64,000 nucleotides of DNA from Aliiroseovarius sp. S1339 (lineage in GTDB: Bacteria; Pseudomonadota; Alphaproteobacteria; Rhodobacterales; Rhodobacteraceae), in contig NZ_JALPQG010000009.1 of NCBI RefSeq assembly GCF_023195695.1, forward strand, positions 62,001 through 126,000. The letters run 5' to 3'. Under the pieces are notes generated by a model. The model worked only from the letters and a program-made list of their open reading frames with translations, ran no database searches and was not told the origin of the DNA. This document shows, in pieces, positions 18,810 to 27,387 of this stretch. Position 1 is the stretch's first letter; the number at the start of each line of letters is the position of its first letter. Made by a program: the position numbers and the translations under genes.

Positions 18810-18858
18810 TCTTAAATCTCCCCTTCCGGCAAAAACTGCCGTGCCCTTGGTCAGCCAT

Positions 18859-18904
18859 GTAACAGTCGGCGACAGAATCAAGGATTTGGTAACAAGCTGT
18901 AACA
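18859..18904. promoter_or_regulatory. Three phased GTAACA direct repeats, candidate response-regulator sites
   Basis: GTAACA occurs at 18859-18864, 18889-18894 and 18899-18904: start-to-start spacings of 30 and 10 bases, on one face of the helix, as OmpR-type regulators prefer. They lie between the regulator gene and the divergent sugar ABC operon. Binding by the adjacent regulator is inferred. Confidence 0.45.
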
Positions 18905-19031
18905 GATTGGGAAAAAAACTGCATCGAATGGGGTGCTGCGGTGATGTTGACCATTGTCGCGACGGGGTGTTGCAACGCATGCTAACGCTATCGCCGCCGA
19001 GGAGGGCGGCTGAATTTGGGAGGATTCTATA

Positions 19032-20276
19032 ATGAAAAGAACCGCTTTTGCGGCCGTATCGGCGTTTGCCTTGATGGCAAGCAATGTCGCCGTGGCCGAA
19101 CCACAAGCTGAAGTGCTGCACTGGTGGACTTCGGGTGGTGAAGCAAAATCCGTGGCCGTGCTGCAGGAAGAGTTTTCGTCGAAAGGTGGCACTTGGACCG
19201 ATATGCCGGTGGCCGGTGGCGGCGGTGACGCAGCCATGACCGCCCTGCGCGCACGGGTCTTGTCAGGCAACGCGCCCACTGCCGTTCAGCTGAAAGGCCC
19301 CGCCATTCAGGAATGGTATGAAGAAGGCGTTCTGGCTGACATTTCAGCCGTCGCCGATGCAAATGGTTGGGCTGACGTTCTGCCAGAATCGATCGCGAGC
19401 CATATGAAATGCGAAGGCACCTGGTGCGCGGCCCCCGTGAACGTCCACCGGATCGACTGGATATGGGCCAACGCGAGTGTTTTGGAAGCCAATGGCATCA
19501 CCATGCCGACAACTTGGGATGAGTTTAACGCAGCCGCTGACACGCTGCTGGCCGCTGGTGTTATCCCGTTGGCTCATGGTGGTCAGGCTTGGCAGGACGC
19601 AACTGTCTTTGAGGCCGTTGCACTGGGCGTTCTGGGGCCGGATGGCTTCAAGAAAGCTTTTGTTGACCTCGACACGGACACGCTGACCTCGGACGGCATG
19701 GTCGCTGTCTTCGATCAGATGCGCAAAATGCGTGGCTATGTGGACGAGAACTTTTCGGGTCGTGATTGGAACTTGGCCACGGCCATGGTGATGAATGGCG
19801 AAGCTGCCTTCCAGATCATGGGTGACTGGGCAAAGGGTGAATTCCTTGCCGCTGGTAAAGTGCCGGGCGAAGACTTCCTGTGCCAATCCACACCGGGTGA
19901 TGGCTTTCTTTACAATGTGGATAGCTTTGCCATGTTCACCGTGGATGGTGACGACAAGAAGGCCGGGCAAGACCTGCTGGCCGAGCTGATCGTCGGTCAG
20001 AACTTTCAGAAGGTGTTCAACCTGAACAAAGGGTCGATCCCGGCGCGTATTGATGTGGCGCTGGACGATTTTGACAGCTGCGCGCACACGTCATCTGCTG
20101 ACATGAAGGCAAGCTCGGAAGGTGGCTCGCTGCTGCCCAGCTATGCCCATGGTATGGCGCTGCGCGGCGCGCAGGCTGGCGCAATCACCGACGTTGTGAC
20201 AGCGCATTTCAACTCGGACATGTCGTCGGCTGATGCTGTGCAGATGTTGGCCGAGGGTGTTGCCAACAGCATGTAA
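19032..20276 (+). CDS. Carbohydrate ABC transporter substrate-binding protein
   Basis: A 414-residue family-1 extracellular binding protein. The start MKRTAFAAVSAFALMASNVA is a typical signal peptide cleaved near AVA-EPQ; GGGAGGA precedes the ATG. The mature protein opens with EVLHWWTSGGEAKSVAVLQEE and has GNAPTAVQLKGPAIQEW and NGEAAFQIMGDWAKGEF, resembling glucose/mannose-type binding proteins (GtsA-like). It heads a four-gene importer operon divergent from a two-component system, and dgoK lies convergent at the other end. A hairpin after the gene probably raises its mRNA share. Confidence 0.93.
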   Translation: MKRTAFAAVSAFALMASNVAVAEPQAEVLHWWTSGGEAKSVAVLQEEFSSKGGTWTDMPVAGGGGDAAMTALRARVLSGNAPTAVQLKGPAIQEWYEEGVLADISAVADANGWADVLPESIASHMKCEGTWCAAPVNVHRIDWIWANASVLEANGITMPTTWDEFNAAADTLLAAGVIPLAHGGQAWQDATVFEAVALGVLGPDGFKKAFVDLDTDTLTSDGMVAVFDQMRKMRGYVDENFSGRDWNLATAMVMNGEAAFQIMGDWAKGEFLAAGKVPGEDFLCQSTPGDGFLYNVDSFAMFTVDGDDKKAGQDLLAELIVGQNFQKVFNLNKGSIPARIDVALDDFDSCAHTSSADMKASSEGGSLLPSYAHGMALRGAQAGAITDVVTAHFNSDMSSADAVQMLAEGVANSM

Positions 20277-20285
20277 AACGAACTA

Positions 20286-20320
20286 CTTCGCCCCCGCCCA
20301 ATCCCGGGCCGGGGGCGAAG
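20286..20320 (+). terminator. Intercistronic hairpin behind the sugar-binding-protein gene
   Basis: CTTCGCCCCCG (20286-20296) pairs perfectly with CGGGGGCGAAG (20310-20320), 13-base loop, no T-run. It lies in the 62-base gap before the first permease gene and probably acts as attenuator or mRNA stabiliser. Confidence 0.75.
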
Positions 20321-20338
20321 TCTTGCGGGGATTTTCTG

Positions 20339-21211
20339 ATGACAAAATGGCTGGAAACACACCTGCCGAAGATGGTGCTGGCACCTTCCTTCATCGCGGT
20401 CCTTGTTTTTGTGTATGGGTTTATCGCTTGGACGGCGTGGGTCTCGCTGACCCGTTCACGTCTGCTGCCCAAATATGAGATCGAGGGTTTTATCCAATAC
20501 GAGCGCCTGTTTGCCTCGCCCCGTTGGGACACGGCGATAAATAACCTTTTCATATTCGGCGCTTTATTCATCATCATCGCGATGGTGCTGGGGCTGCTTC
20601 TGGCGATCCTGCTGGATCAGAAAATCCGCACCGAGGGCATGATCCGCACCATCTATCTTTACCCCATGGCGCTGTCGATGATCGTGACCGGGACAGCATG
20701 GAAATGGATCCTGAACCCTGGTTTGGGTATTCAGGCGACCGTGCGCAGTTGGGGGTTTGAAAACTTCTCGTTCGACTGGTTGGTTAATCCCGATTTCGCG
20801 ATCTACACCATTGTGCTTGCTGCCGTCTGGCAAAGTTCCGGCTTCGTGATGGCGCTGTTTCTGGCAGGCCTCAGGTCGGTAGATGAAGAGATCATCAAGG
20901 CTGCACAGGTGGATGGCATTCCCACATGGCGCATCTATTCCGCGATCATCATCCCATCAATGGGTCCGATCTTCATGTCTGCGTTCATTGTTCTGGCGCA
21001 TCTCGCGATCAAAAGCTTTGACCTTGTCATCGCCCTGACCGGCGGCGGCCCCGGATATGCGACCGATCTGCCCGCAACCTATATGTATGCGATGGCGTTT
21101 TCGCGCGGTGACATTGGTCAGGCGGCCAGCTCTGCCATGATCATGATGCTGGTCGTGTTCACGATTGTCGTGCCTTACCTCTATTCGGAACTGCGAGCCA
21201 AAAATGACTGA
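20339..21211 (+). CDS. Carbohydrate ABC transporter permease (MalF type)
   Basis: A 290-residue membrane protein with six predicted segments; TM1 lies about 15-36 (LAPSFIAVLVFVYGFIAW). The EAA-type loop that contacts the ATPase reads EEIIKAAQVDGIPTWRIYSAIIIPSMGP (about 182-209). It forms the membrane channel with the next gene, which it overlaps by eight bases. Confidence 0.94.
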   Translation: MTKWLETHLPKMVLAPSFIAVLVFVYGFIAWTAWVSLTRSRLLPKYEIEGFIQYERLFASPRWDTAINNLFIFGALFIIIAMVLGLLLAILLDQKIRTEGMIRTIYLYPMALSMIVTGTAWKWILNPGLGIQATVRSWGFENFSFDWLVNPDFAIYTIVLAAVWQSSGFVMALFLAGLRSVDEEIIKAAQVDGIPTWRIYSAIIIPSMGPIFMSAFIVLAHLAIKSFDLVIALTGGGPGYATDLPATYMYAMAFSRGDIGQAASSAMIMMLVVFTIVVPYLYSELRAKND

Positions 21212-22097
21212 TCTTGCATATCCTTCCGCTAAGAAAAGCGACGCGTTTGGCAAAATCGTGCTGCGCTGGCTGCTCTATTTTCTTCTGGGCATCTTTGCGC
21301 TTTACTACCTGATGCCGCTTTTCGTGATGGTCACAACCTCGCTGAAAAGCCTAGAGGAAATCCGCACGGGCAGCCTTGTGGCCCTGCCGCGCGAGGTCAC
21401 GTTTGATGCTTGGCGAACCGCCTGGTCGGGCGCCTGCACGGGCATCCAGTGTGAGGGCCTTCGCCCCTATTTCTGGAACTCGGTTATGCTGGCGGTGCCT
21501 GCCGTTATGATCTCGACCTTCATCGGTGCGCTTAACGGCTATGTGGTGGCGCAGTGGCGGTTTCCCGGCGCGAACATCATCTTCTCACTAATGCTGTTTG
21601 GCTGTTTCATCCCGTTTCAGGTGGTTCTTCTGCCGATGGCACGTTTGTTGGGTATGATGGGCATTGCGGGCACCATTCCGGGGCTGATCTTTGTTCACGT
21701 GATCTATGGGATCGGTTTTACGACGCTGTTTTTCCGCAATTATTATGTTTCGATCCCGTCCGAGCTGACCAAAGCGGCCAAGGTGGACGGGGCGGGTTTT
21801 TTCCGGATTTTCTGGTCGATCTTTTTGCCGCTGAGCCTGCCGATCATCGTTGTGACGGTTATCTGGCAGTTCACGCAGATCTGGAACGACTTCCTGTTCG
21901 GCGTGTCCTTCAGTCAGGCGGGGACGCAACCCGTGACCGTTGCGCTGAATAACATCGTAAATTCGACCACCGGCGTGAAGGAATACAATGTCGATATGGC
22001 CGCCGCGATCATCGCCGCTGCCCCGACACTGCTTGTCTATATCGTCGCTGGTAAATACTTCATCCGCGGTCTGACCGCGGGATCTGTAAAGGGATAA
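21204..22097 (+). CDS. Carbohydrate ABC transporter permease (MalG type)
   Basis: A 297-residue second permease. The frame is open upstream inside the preceding gene, but MTDLAYPSAKKSDAFG from the ATG at 21204 is the natural start, eight bases before the upstream stop. TM1 is about 20-40 and is followed by VTTSLKSLEEI; the EAA loop is ELTKAAKVDGAGFFRIFWSIFLPLSLP. A segment GACTGIQCEGLRPYFWNS precedes TM2, as in GtsC-like permeases. Confidence 0.94.
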   Translation: MTDLAYPSAKKSDAFGKIVLRWLLYFLLGIFALYYLMPLFVMVTTSLKSLEEIRTGSLVALPREVTFDAWRTAWSGACTGIQCEGLRPYFWNSVMLAVPAVMISTFIGALNGYVVAQWRFPGANIIFSLMLFGCFIPFQVVLLPMARLLGMMGIAGTIPGLIFVHVIYGIGFTTLFFRNYYVSIPSELTKAAKVDGAGFFRIFWSIFLPLSLPIIVVTVIWQFTQIWNDFLFGVSFSQAGTQPVTVALNNIVNSTTGVKEYNVDMAAAIIAAAPTLLVYIVAGKYFIRGLTAGSVKG

Positions 22098-22102
22098 GAC
22101 CC

Positions 22103-23200
22103 ATGGCCCCCATTCTTGAAATCCAGAACCTCTATAAGAACTATGGTCCGGTTGAGATCCTGAAGGACATCAACATCGCCATTGAACCGGGCGACTTCCT
22201 TGTGCTGGTTGGCCCGTCGGGTTGCGGCAAGTCAACGCTGCTAAACTGCATCGCGGGGCTTGAGCCGATCACCAGCGGCAAGCTGATGATTGACGGCACC
22301 GATATGACCGATGTCAGCCCCAAGGATCGCGACATTGCGATGGTGTTCCAATCCTACGCGCTTTACCCGACGATGACTGTCGCGAAGAACATCACCTTCG
22401 GTATGAAGGTGCGCGGCGTCGATCAAGCAACACAGGCGCGCAAACTGGACGAAGTGGCAACCCAGTTGCAGATCGAGCAATTGCTGCATCGCCGTCCCGG
22501 ACAATTGTCGGGTGGTCAGCGGCAGCGGGTGGCCATGGGCCGCGCGCTGGTGCGCGATCCCAAGCTGTTCTTGTTTGACGAACCCCTGTCGAACCTCGAC
22601 GCCAAACTGCGAGTTGAAATGCGGTCCGAGATCAAGAAGCTGCACCAGACCTTGGGCGCGACGATGGTTTACGTGACCCATGACCAGATCGAGGCGATGA
22701 CGCTGGCCACCAAGATCGTGGTCCTGAAAGGCGGCGTGATCCAGCAGATCGGAACGCCTGCCGAGATCTATAACAAGCCCGCGAACCTGTTTGTGGCCGA
22801 CTTCATGGGATCGCCCGCGATGAACCTGATCCCGGCCAAGGCGCGCGCGGGCGGCACGGGTGCGCAGATCGAGATTGCGCGTGGGACTGGCGCGCCGTTG
22901 GTTTTGACGGACCAAAACGCCCCATCCTTGCCCGAGGATGTAATCCTTGGTCTGCGCCCTGAAGACATCGCCGAAGCTGGGTTCCGTGCCGGTGTTGGCG
23001 TGCAGCAGGCATCGTGTCTGGTCGATATGGTCGAACCTGCGGGCGCTGACACATATGTTGTGTCAGAACTTGGCGGCAAACAGGTCACCGCACGTCTGCA
23101 CGCGGAAACCGTGGCAACGCCGGGCGAGATGCTCGATCTGTCGATCGATATGAGCAAAGTGTCCTATTTCGCACCCGAAACCGGCCAGCGTCTGAACTGA
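22103..23200 (+). CDS. Carbohydrate ABC transporter ATP-binding protein (MalK/UgpC type)
   Basis: A 365-residue ATPase that energises the sugar importer. Walker A GPSGCGKS (about 38-45), Q-loop VFQSYALYP, signature LSGGQRQR, Walker B LFLFDEP, H-loop VTHDQ. The C-terminal third (about 240-365) is the TOBE/OB regulatory domain of the MalK class (LGLRPEDI). It ends four bases before the stop of the convergent dgoK gene. Confidence 0.95.
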   Translation: MAPILEIQNLYKNYGPVEILKDINIAIEPGDFLVLVGPSGCGKSTLLNCIAGLEPITSGKLMIDGTDMTDVSPKDRDIAMVFQSYALYPTMTVAKNITFGMKVRGVDQATQARKLDEVATQLQIEQLLHRRPGQLSGGQRQRVAMGRALVRDPKLFLFDEPLSNLDAKLRVEMRSEIKKLHQTLGATMVYVTHDQIEAMTLATKIVVLKGGVIQQIGTPAEIYNKPANLFVADFMGSPAMNLIPAKARAGGTGAQIEIARGTGAPLVLTDQNAPSLPEDVILGLRPEDIAEAGFRAGVGVQQASCLVDMVEPAGADTYVVSELGGKQVTARLHAETVATPGEMLDLSIDMSKVSYFAPETGQRLN

Positions 23201-23204
23201 CCGA

Positions 23205-24143
23205 TCAGCCGTTTTGAGGGTCTGCGTGGCGGCGATAAGCGGCGATCAGACCGACCAGCGTCAGGCCCGTTGCATCCAGGGAACGCACAGCGACCCCTTG
23301 CGCGGCTAACGCTGTTTGATAGGCCGCCGCCATGCCCGTTTCGCCCAGAACGACCACCTCTTGCCCCAGCCAATAGGGCTTTGCCGCTGCCAGCTCAGCC
23401 CCGATCAAAAGGGCGGACAGGCGCGCGCGGGCGGTGGCGGGCGGCAAGTCGTTCAACACCCCCTCGGCGCGCAGCGAAAACAGCTTGGCGGCAAGGTCGG
23501 CAGGGCGCGACATGGTATCAGCAAGGCCAGCGTCAAAGGCCGTTTGATCCCATTCATCGGTGGCGACCGCATGGCGCAGCGCCGACTGGCTGCTCAGCAA
23601 GGCGAACAACTCGCCGGTGATAAAGGTGCGAAAGCTGACAATCTCGCCCGCGCTGATATGGACCCATTTGGTGTGAGCGCCGGGCAGGCACAGGATGCCG
23701 TCAAAGTCAGGCTCGTGCGATAGAAAACCAGCGATCCGGGTTTCTTCGCCGCGCATGACGTCGGCAGGGGTCGTCTGTTTCACGCCGGGCAGGATGTGCA
23801 TATCCAGCCCTTGCGTCTTGATCCGCGTCGCCTGCGCGATGTCGGGCGGTGGGCAGGGCACAGTCGCATAAGGGAGCGGCGTCTCGTCTCGCGGCGAGGC
23901 GTCCATCCCGCAGATGATCGTCGGCAAGGGCATGTCGGCTGGTACATTCGTTTGAATGTCTTGCAAAATGAGGATAATATCGACGCGCCTCGGGTCGCCC
24001 ATATCCTTGTCGGTTGTGCGCTTTTCCAGCACTGCCCCCTCGGCGTCCATCAACCAGACATTCAGATGGGTTGCGCCCCAATCCACGGCGATCCAAGCGG
24101 GGTTTGACGCACCATCAAGATCGTGAAGTATGGGCTGTTTCAT
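23205..24143 (-). CDS. dgoK: 2-dehydro-3-deoxygalactonokinase (DgoK)
   Basis: A 312-residue kinase that phosphorylates 2-keto-3-deoxygalactonate in the DeLey-Doudoroff route of galactose/galactonate breakdown. The ASKHA-like nucleotide start is AVDWGATHLNVWLMD (about 19-33); PGVKQTTPADVMRGEETRIAGF and LCLPGAHTKWVHI are the family signature. No aldolase or dehydratase of the pathway is in the window. Its closeness to the sugar importer suggests, but does not prove, that galactose or a related sugar is imported. Confidence 0.9.
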   Translation of the reverse strand: MKQPILHDLDGASNPAWIAVDWGATHLNVWLMDAEGAVLEKRTTDKDMGDPRRVDIILILQDIQTNVPADMPLPTIICGMDASPRDETPLPYATVPCPPPDIAQATRIKTQGLDMHILPGVKQTTPADVMRGEETRIAGFLSHEPDFDGILCLPGAHTKWVHISAGEIVSFRTFITGELFALLSSQSALRHAVATDEWDQTAFDAGLADTMSRPADLAAKLFSLRAEGVLNDLPPATARARLSALLIGAELAAAKPYWLGQEVVVLGETGMAAAYQTALAAQGVAVRSLDATGLTLVGLIAAYRRHADPQNG

Positions 24144-24381
24144 GGCTCTCTCGTATCACAAGGCGGGTTTTCTGCCGATAAGGTGTCCAGACATTCGCCT
24201 TTTCAGTTTGCAGGACAGTGCTGACATAACGCTTCCCTTGGCCTCGCGTAAAGTGCGCGCAGCCGGGTTTCACCAGTGCAGCCCCAGTCTGGAGCTCTGT
24301 CCCCATCCGCGTCGAAAGGGCTGGCGAGCGTACACAGTCCGTCGCATAGTGCGGCGCAGAAAACGCAACAAGGAACCCGAG

Positions 24382-25578
24382 TTGATCCCCGATTGTTTCA
24401 GGCAGGATATCACAAGCACTGTGACGGTCCCCGGTGACGGCATGTCCGCCGCAGGCAGCGCCGCTGCGAAGGCGGTCGCCTCGGTTCTGCGCGCGCTTGG
24501 CAAGGGTGAAAGTTTGGCGGTGACGCCATCGGGGCCGTTTACTGCCGAGGTCGCAGGCGGCGCGCAATGGCTGATGGTTCAAACTGCAGGCTCAACCGGT
24601 GCGCCCAAAACCATACGGCGCAGCCCCGCGTCTTGGATTGCCAGTTTCGAGGTTACGCGCAACCACTTTGGTATCTCGGCCGACGCGCCCTATGCGGTTC
24701 TGGGTGCATTGGCGCATTCATTGACACTTTATGCCACGCTGGAAGCGCTGCATCTTGGCTGCGATCTGGCTGTGCTGACCGGATTGCGGCCGCGCACGCA
24801 GGTGGCGGCGATGCGCGATCTGCGGGTTCAGGTCCTGTATGCGACGCCGACTCAATTGCGGCTGTTGGTCGGGTCCAACAGCAAACCGGTTGAGTCCGTC
24901 CGTTGGATATTCAGCGGGGGCGGTAAACTTGACGCCCAGACCCGCGCGCAGTTGCACGAGGTTTTTCCCAACGCTGCCGTGCATGAATTCTTTGGCGCGA
25001 CTGAGACGAGCTTTATGACGATAGGCGATGCCGCGACGCCTGCCGGGTCCGTCGGTCGCGCCTATCCCGGGGTCGATCTGCGCGTCCTTGACCCGCAAGG
25101 TGCCGCCACGAACGACGTGGGCGAGATCTGGGTCAAAAGCCCCTATTTATTCGACGGCTATGTTGACCGGGCCAGCGCCGATACAAGTTGGCAGGACGGC
25201 TATCTTTCGATCGGAGAGATGGGGCAGTTGGACAAAGCGGGCAATCTGACGGTTCTGGGCCGCAAAAACCGGATGGTGACGGTGGCCGATCACAATGTCT
25301 TTCCCGAGGCGATTGAGGCGCAGCTACAATTCCTGCCAAATGTTGAGAAATGCGTAGTATTGCCGGTGTTAGACGCCAAAAGAGGACATCGAATTGTTGT
25401 AATAGTGCAAGGCCCGCGGGACGATGTGCTTGCTCAAAATATAACCGAAACCTGCCGTACTGCGCTGGGCACTCATGCAACGCCGCGACGAATTGTGTTC
25501 GTCGACAAGCTGCCCTTGCTGGGCGCGGGAAAGCCGGATCTGTTGCAGTTGGCAAAGATGTTAGAGCAGCCTGTATGA
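24382..25578 (+). CDS. Short AMP-binding acyl-CoA synthetase-like protein
   Basis: An ANL-superfamily adenylating protein. The frame is open back to about 24130, but that part looks non-coding; the TTG at 24382 has AAGGA (24370-24374) seven bases before it, giving 398 residues. Motifs: P-loop TAGSTGAPK (68-76), EFFGATETS, SIGEMG (usually TGDxG, so the ribose-binding Asp is Glu), GRKNRMV and the C-terminal GAGKPD Lys. Only about 67 residues precede the P-loop, against about 150-200 in ordinary acyl-CoA synthetases, so most of the N-terminal lobe is missing. It overlaps the thiolase-like gene (ATGA). The start is moderately certain; the substrate is unknown. Confidence 0.75.
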   Translation: MIPDCFRQDITSTVTVPGDGMSAAGSAAAKAVASVLRALGKGESLAVTPSGPFTAEVAGGAQWLMVQTAGSTGAPKTIRRSPASWIASFEVTRNHFGISADAPYAVLGALAHSLTLYATLEALHLGCDLAVLTGLRPRTQVAAMRDLRVQVLYATPTQLRLLVGSNSKPVESVRWIFSGGGKLDAQTRAQLHEVFPNAAVHEFFGATETSFMTIGDAATPAGSVGRAYPGVDLRVLDPQGAATNDVGEIWVKSPYLFDGYVDRASADTSWQDGYLSIGEMGQLDKAGNLTVLGRKNRMVTVADHNVFPEAIEAQLQFLPNVEKCVVLPVLDAKRGHRIVVIVQGPRDDVLAQNITETCRTALGTHATPRRIVFVDKLPLLGAGKPDLLQLAKMLEQPV

Positions 25579-26687
25579 CCCATGCCGTCATCATCGCAGC
25601 TCGACGCACCCCGGTCATGGCCCGCGACGGGGCGTTTGCGGCTTGCGAAATCCACGATCTTGCCGCCCCGCTTATTCAAGCCGTGTTGGAGGACGCCGGA
25701 CTTGCCCCGCAGGATATCGGCGAACTGATCCTGTCCAACACTTTGGGCGCGGGCGGAAATCCCGCCCGGCGCGCGGTACTGGCGGCTGGATTGCCGCAAA
25801 GCGTCGCGGGGCTGACGATTGATCGCCAGTGCTGTGGTGGGTTGGATGCGATCATATTGGCGCAAGCGATGGTCATGTCGGGCCAGCATGATGTGGTCAT
25901 TGCTGGTGGGGCCGAAAGCTATTCGCGCCGCCCGCTTCGGTCACGAACCTTCGCCGATGGTCGCCCGCCCGAACCTTATGATCAGGCGCCATTTACGCCT
26001 TGGGCCGACATTGATCCCCACATGGCAGATGCGGCCGATGCTCTGGGTAAACAGTTGGGGATCACACGCCAAGCGCAGGACGAATGGGCCATCCAAAGCC
26101 ACGCAAAAGCATCCCAATGGCAAGCGCCTGATACCCCGCCCGAGATCGTGCCGTTGCTGGGGAAAACACGCGATGGCTTTGCCCGCAGGCTGACTCCACA
26201 ACTGTGCGCGCGTGCGCCCGTGGTGTCGGGCGATATCACTGCGGCCAACATGGCGGTTGCGGCGGATGGGGCGGCGTTCTGTCTGGTGGTTTCGGACCGG
26301 GTGGCGGGGCGCTTGTCCTGCCCGTCCGTGGACATCCTGTCCGGCATAACGCTCGCGGGCGATCCGATATTGCCCGGTCTGGCACCGGTCGAAGCGATCA
26401 AGAAGGCGCTTGGCGCAGCCCGGTTGACGACTGATGACCTGGCGCTCGCCGAAATCATGGAAGCCTTCGCTGTTCAGGCCATTGCGTGTCAGCAGGGTGC
26501 GGGGATCGCCCGCGAGGTCGTGAACCAAAGCGGCGGTGGCTTGGCGCGCGGCCATCCGATCGGGGCGTCAGGTGCCATCCTTGCGGTGCGCTTGTTTCAC
26601 GAATTGCAGGCGCAGGGCGGGGCAGGGCTTGGTGCCATTGCGGCCGCCGGTGGCCTTGGCACGGCTTTGGTATTGCGCGCGCGTTAA
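25575..26687 (+). CDS. Thiolase-family protein lacking two catalytic residues
   Basis: A 370-residue thiolase-fold protein starting at the ATG that overlaps the upstream stop. The nucleophile Cys86 is in IDRQCCGGLDA and His327 in GGGLARGHPIGASGA. However, the usual NEAFA block is MEAFA (Met295 for the oxyanion-hole Asn), and the C-terminal Cys of CxGGGxG is Ala356 in AAAGGLG. So it keeps acyl-enzyme formation residues but not the general base used for Claisen chemistry. It may transfer or hold an acyl group for the coupled AMP-binding enzyme; that is inference. Confidence 0.85.
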   Translation: MTHAVIIAARRTPVMARDGAFAACEIHDLAAPLIQAVLEDAGLAPQDIGELILSNTLGAGGNPARRAVLAAGLPQSVAGLTIDRQCCGGLDAIILAQAMVMSGQHDVVIAGGAESYSRRPLRSRTFADGRPPEPYDQAPFTPWADIDPHMADAADALGKQLGITRQAQDEWAIQSHAKASQWQAPDTPPEIVPLLGKTRDGFARRLTPQLCARAPVVSGDITAANMAVAADGAAFCLVVSDRVAGRLSCPSVDILSGITLAGDPILPGLAPVEAIKKALGAARLTTDDLALAEIMEAFAVQAIACQQGAGIAREVVNQSGGGLARGHPIGASGAILAVRLFHELQAQGGAGLGAIAAAGGLGTALVLRAR

Positions 26688-26709
26688 GCGCATCAAGCGG
26701 GGGTGCGGA

Positions 26710-27387
26710 TCAATCAAACCCGTTGAAGGTGGTAAACTCTTCCAATGGTGCGCGTTCGGTGCGGAACTGGTTTTCCGGCGCGGATGCGTCAGCCACACCG
26801 ACCGCAATGCCGCAGACCACAAGCTCGTTGTCCGGCAGGTTCAGATGGCTGTGCACAACCGGGCCGTAACTGGCCAGCGCCCCAATGCCAGTCGCGCCAA
26901 AACCCTGATCCTCGGCGGACAGTAGAAACGACATCAGCGACATTCCCAGATCCATGAAGCATCCTTTGCCCATATCCCGGCGGATGGTGACCACGATTCC
27001 GACAGGGGCGTCGAAAAAGGCATAGTTGCGCGCAAACTGCGCCCGCCGCCCGGCCACGTCGCGCCGCCCGATACCCAGTGCTTGATACAGGGCATAGCCC
27101 GCCGCCCGCTGACGGGCCTTCAACTCCGGCGGCATGGGGGTCGGGAAATAGGAATATTCGGTCGATGCTGGCGTGCCGTTATCCTGCGCGTGGTGCAAGG
27201 TCGTGACCAGTCTGTCCAGCGGCGCACCGCTCAGGACGTGAAACTGCCCGGGTTGCAGGTTTGCCCCGCTGGGGGCGCGGCGTGCGGCGCGGCACATGCG
27301 TTCGATCGCCGCGCGCGGCACTGGGTCAGTTGTGAATGCGCGCGTAGAGCGGCGCGATTGCAGCAGGCTTTCAAAAGAGCGGGTCAT
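26710..27387 (-). CDS. Nitroreductase-family protein
   Basis: A 225-residue FMN-dependent nitroreductase-fold enzyme starting MTRSFESLLQSRRSTRAF, the family's N-terminal RRSxRxF motif. RRAPSGANLQPGQFHVL gives the flavin-binding loop and DLGMSLMSFLLSAEDQGFGATGIGALASYG the second one. A TTG at 27459 would add 24 residues without family resemblance, so the ATG at 27387 is preferred, though its SD is weak. It converges on the thiolase-like gene. Substrate is not evident. Confidence 0.85.
   Translation of the reverse strand: MTRSFESLLQSRRSTRAFTTDPVPRAAIERMCRAARRAPSGANLQPGQFHVLSGAPLDRLVTTLHHAQDNGTPASTEYSYFPTPMPPELKARQRAAGYALYQALGIGRRDVAGRRAQFARNYAFFDAPVGIVVTIRRDMGKGCFMDLGMSLMSFLLSAEDQGFGATGIGALASYGPVVHSHLNLPDNELVVCGIAVGVADASAPENQFRTERAPLEEFTTFNGFD

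Noticed and set aside
24130-24381. N-terminal extension of the AMP-binding protein
   Set aside because: The translation is Arg/Cys/Pro-rich with no family resemblance and overlaps the dgoK start; the TTG at 24382 has a better SD.
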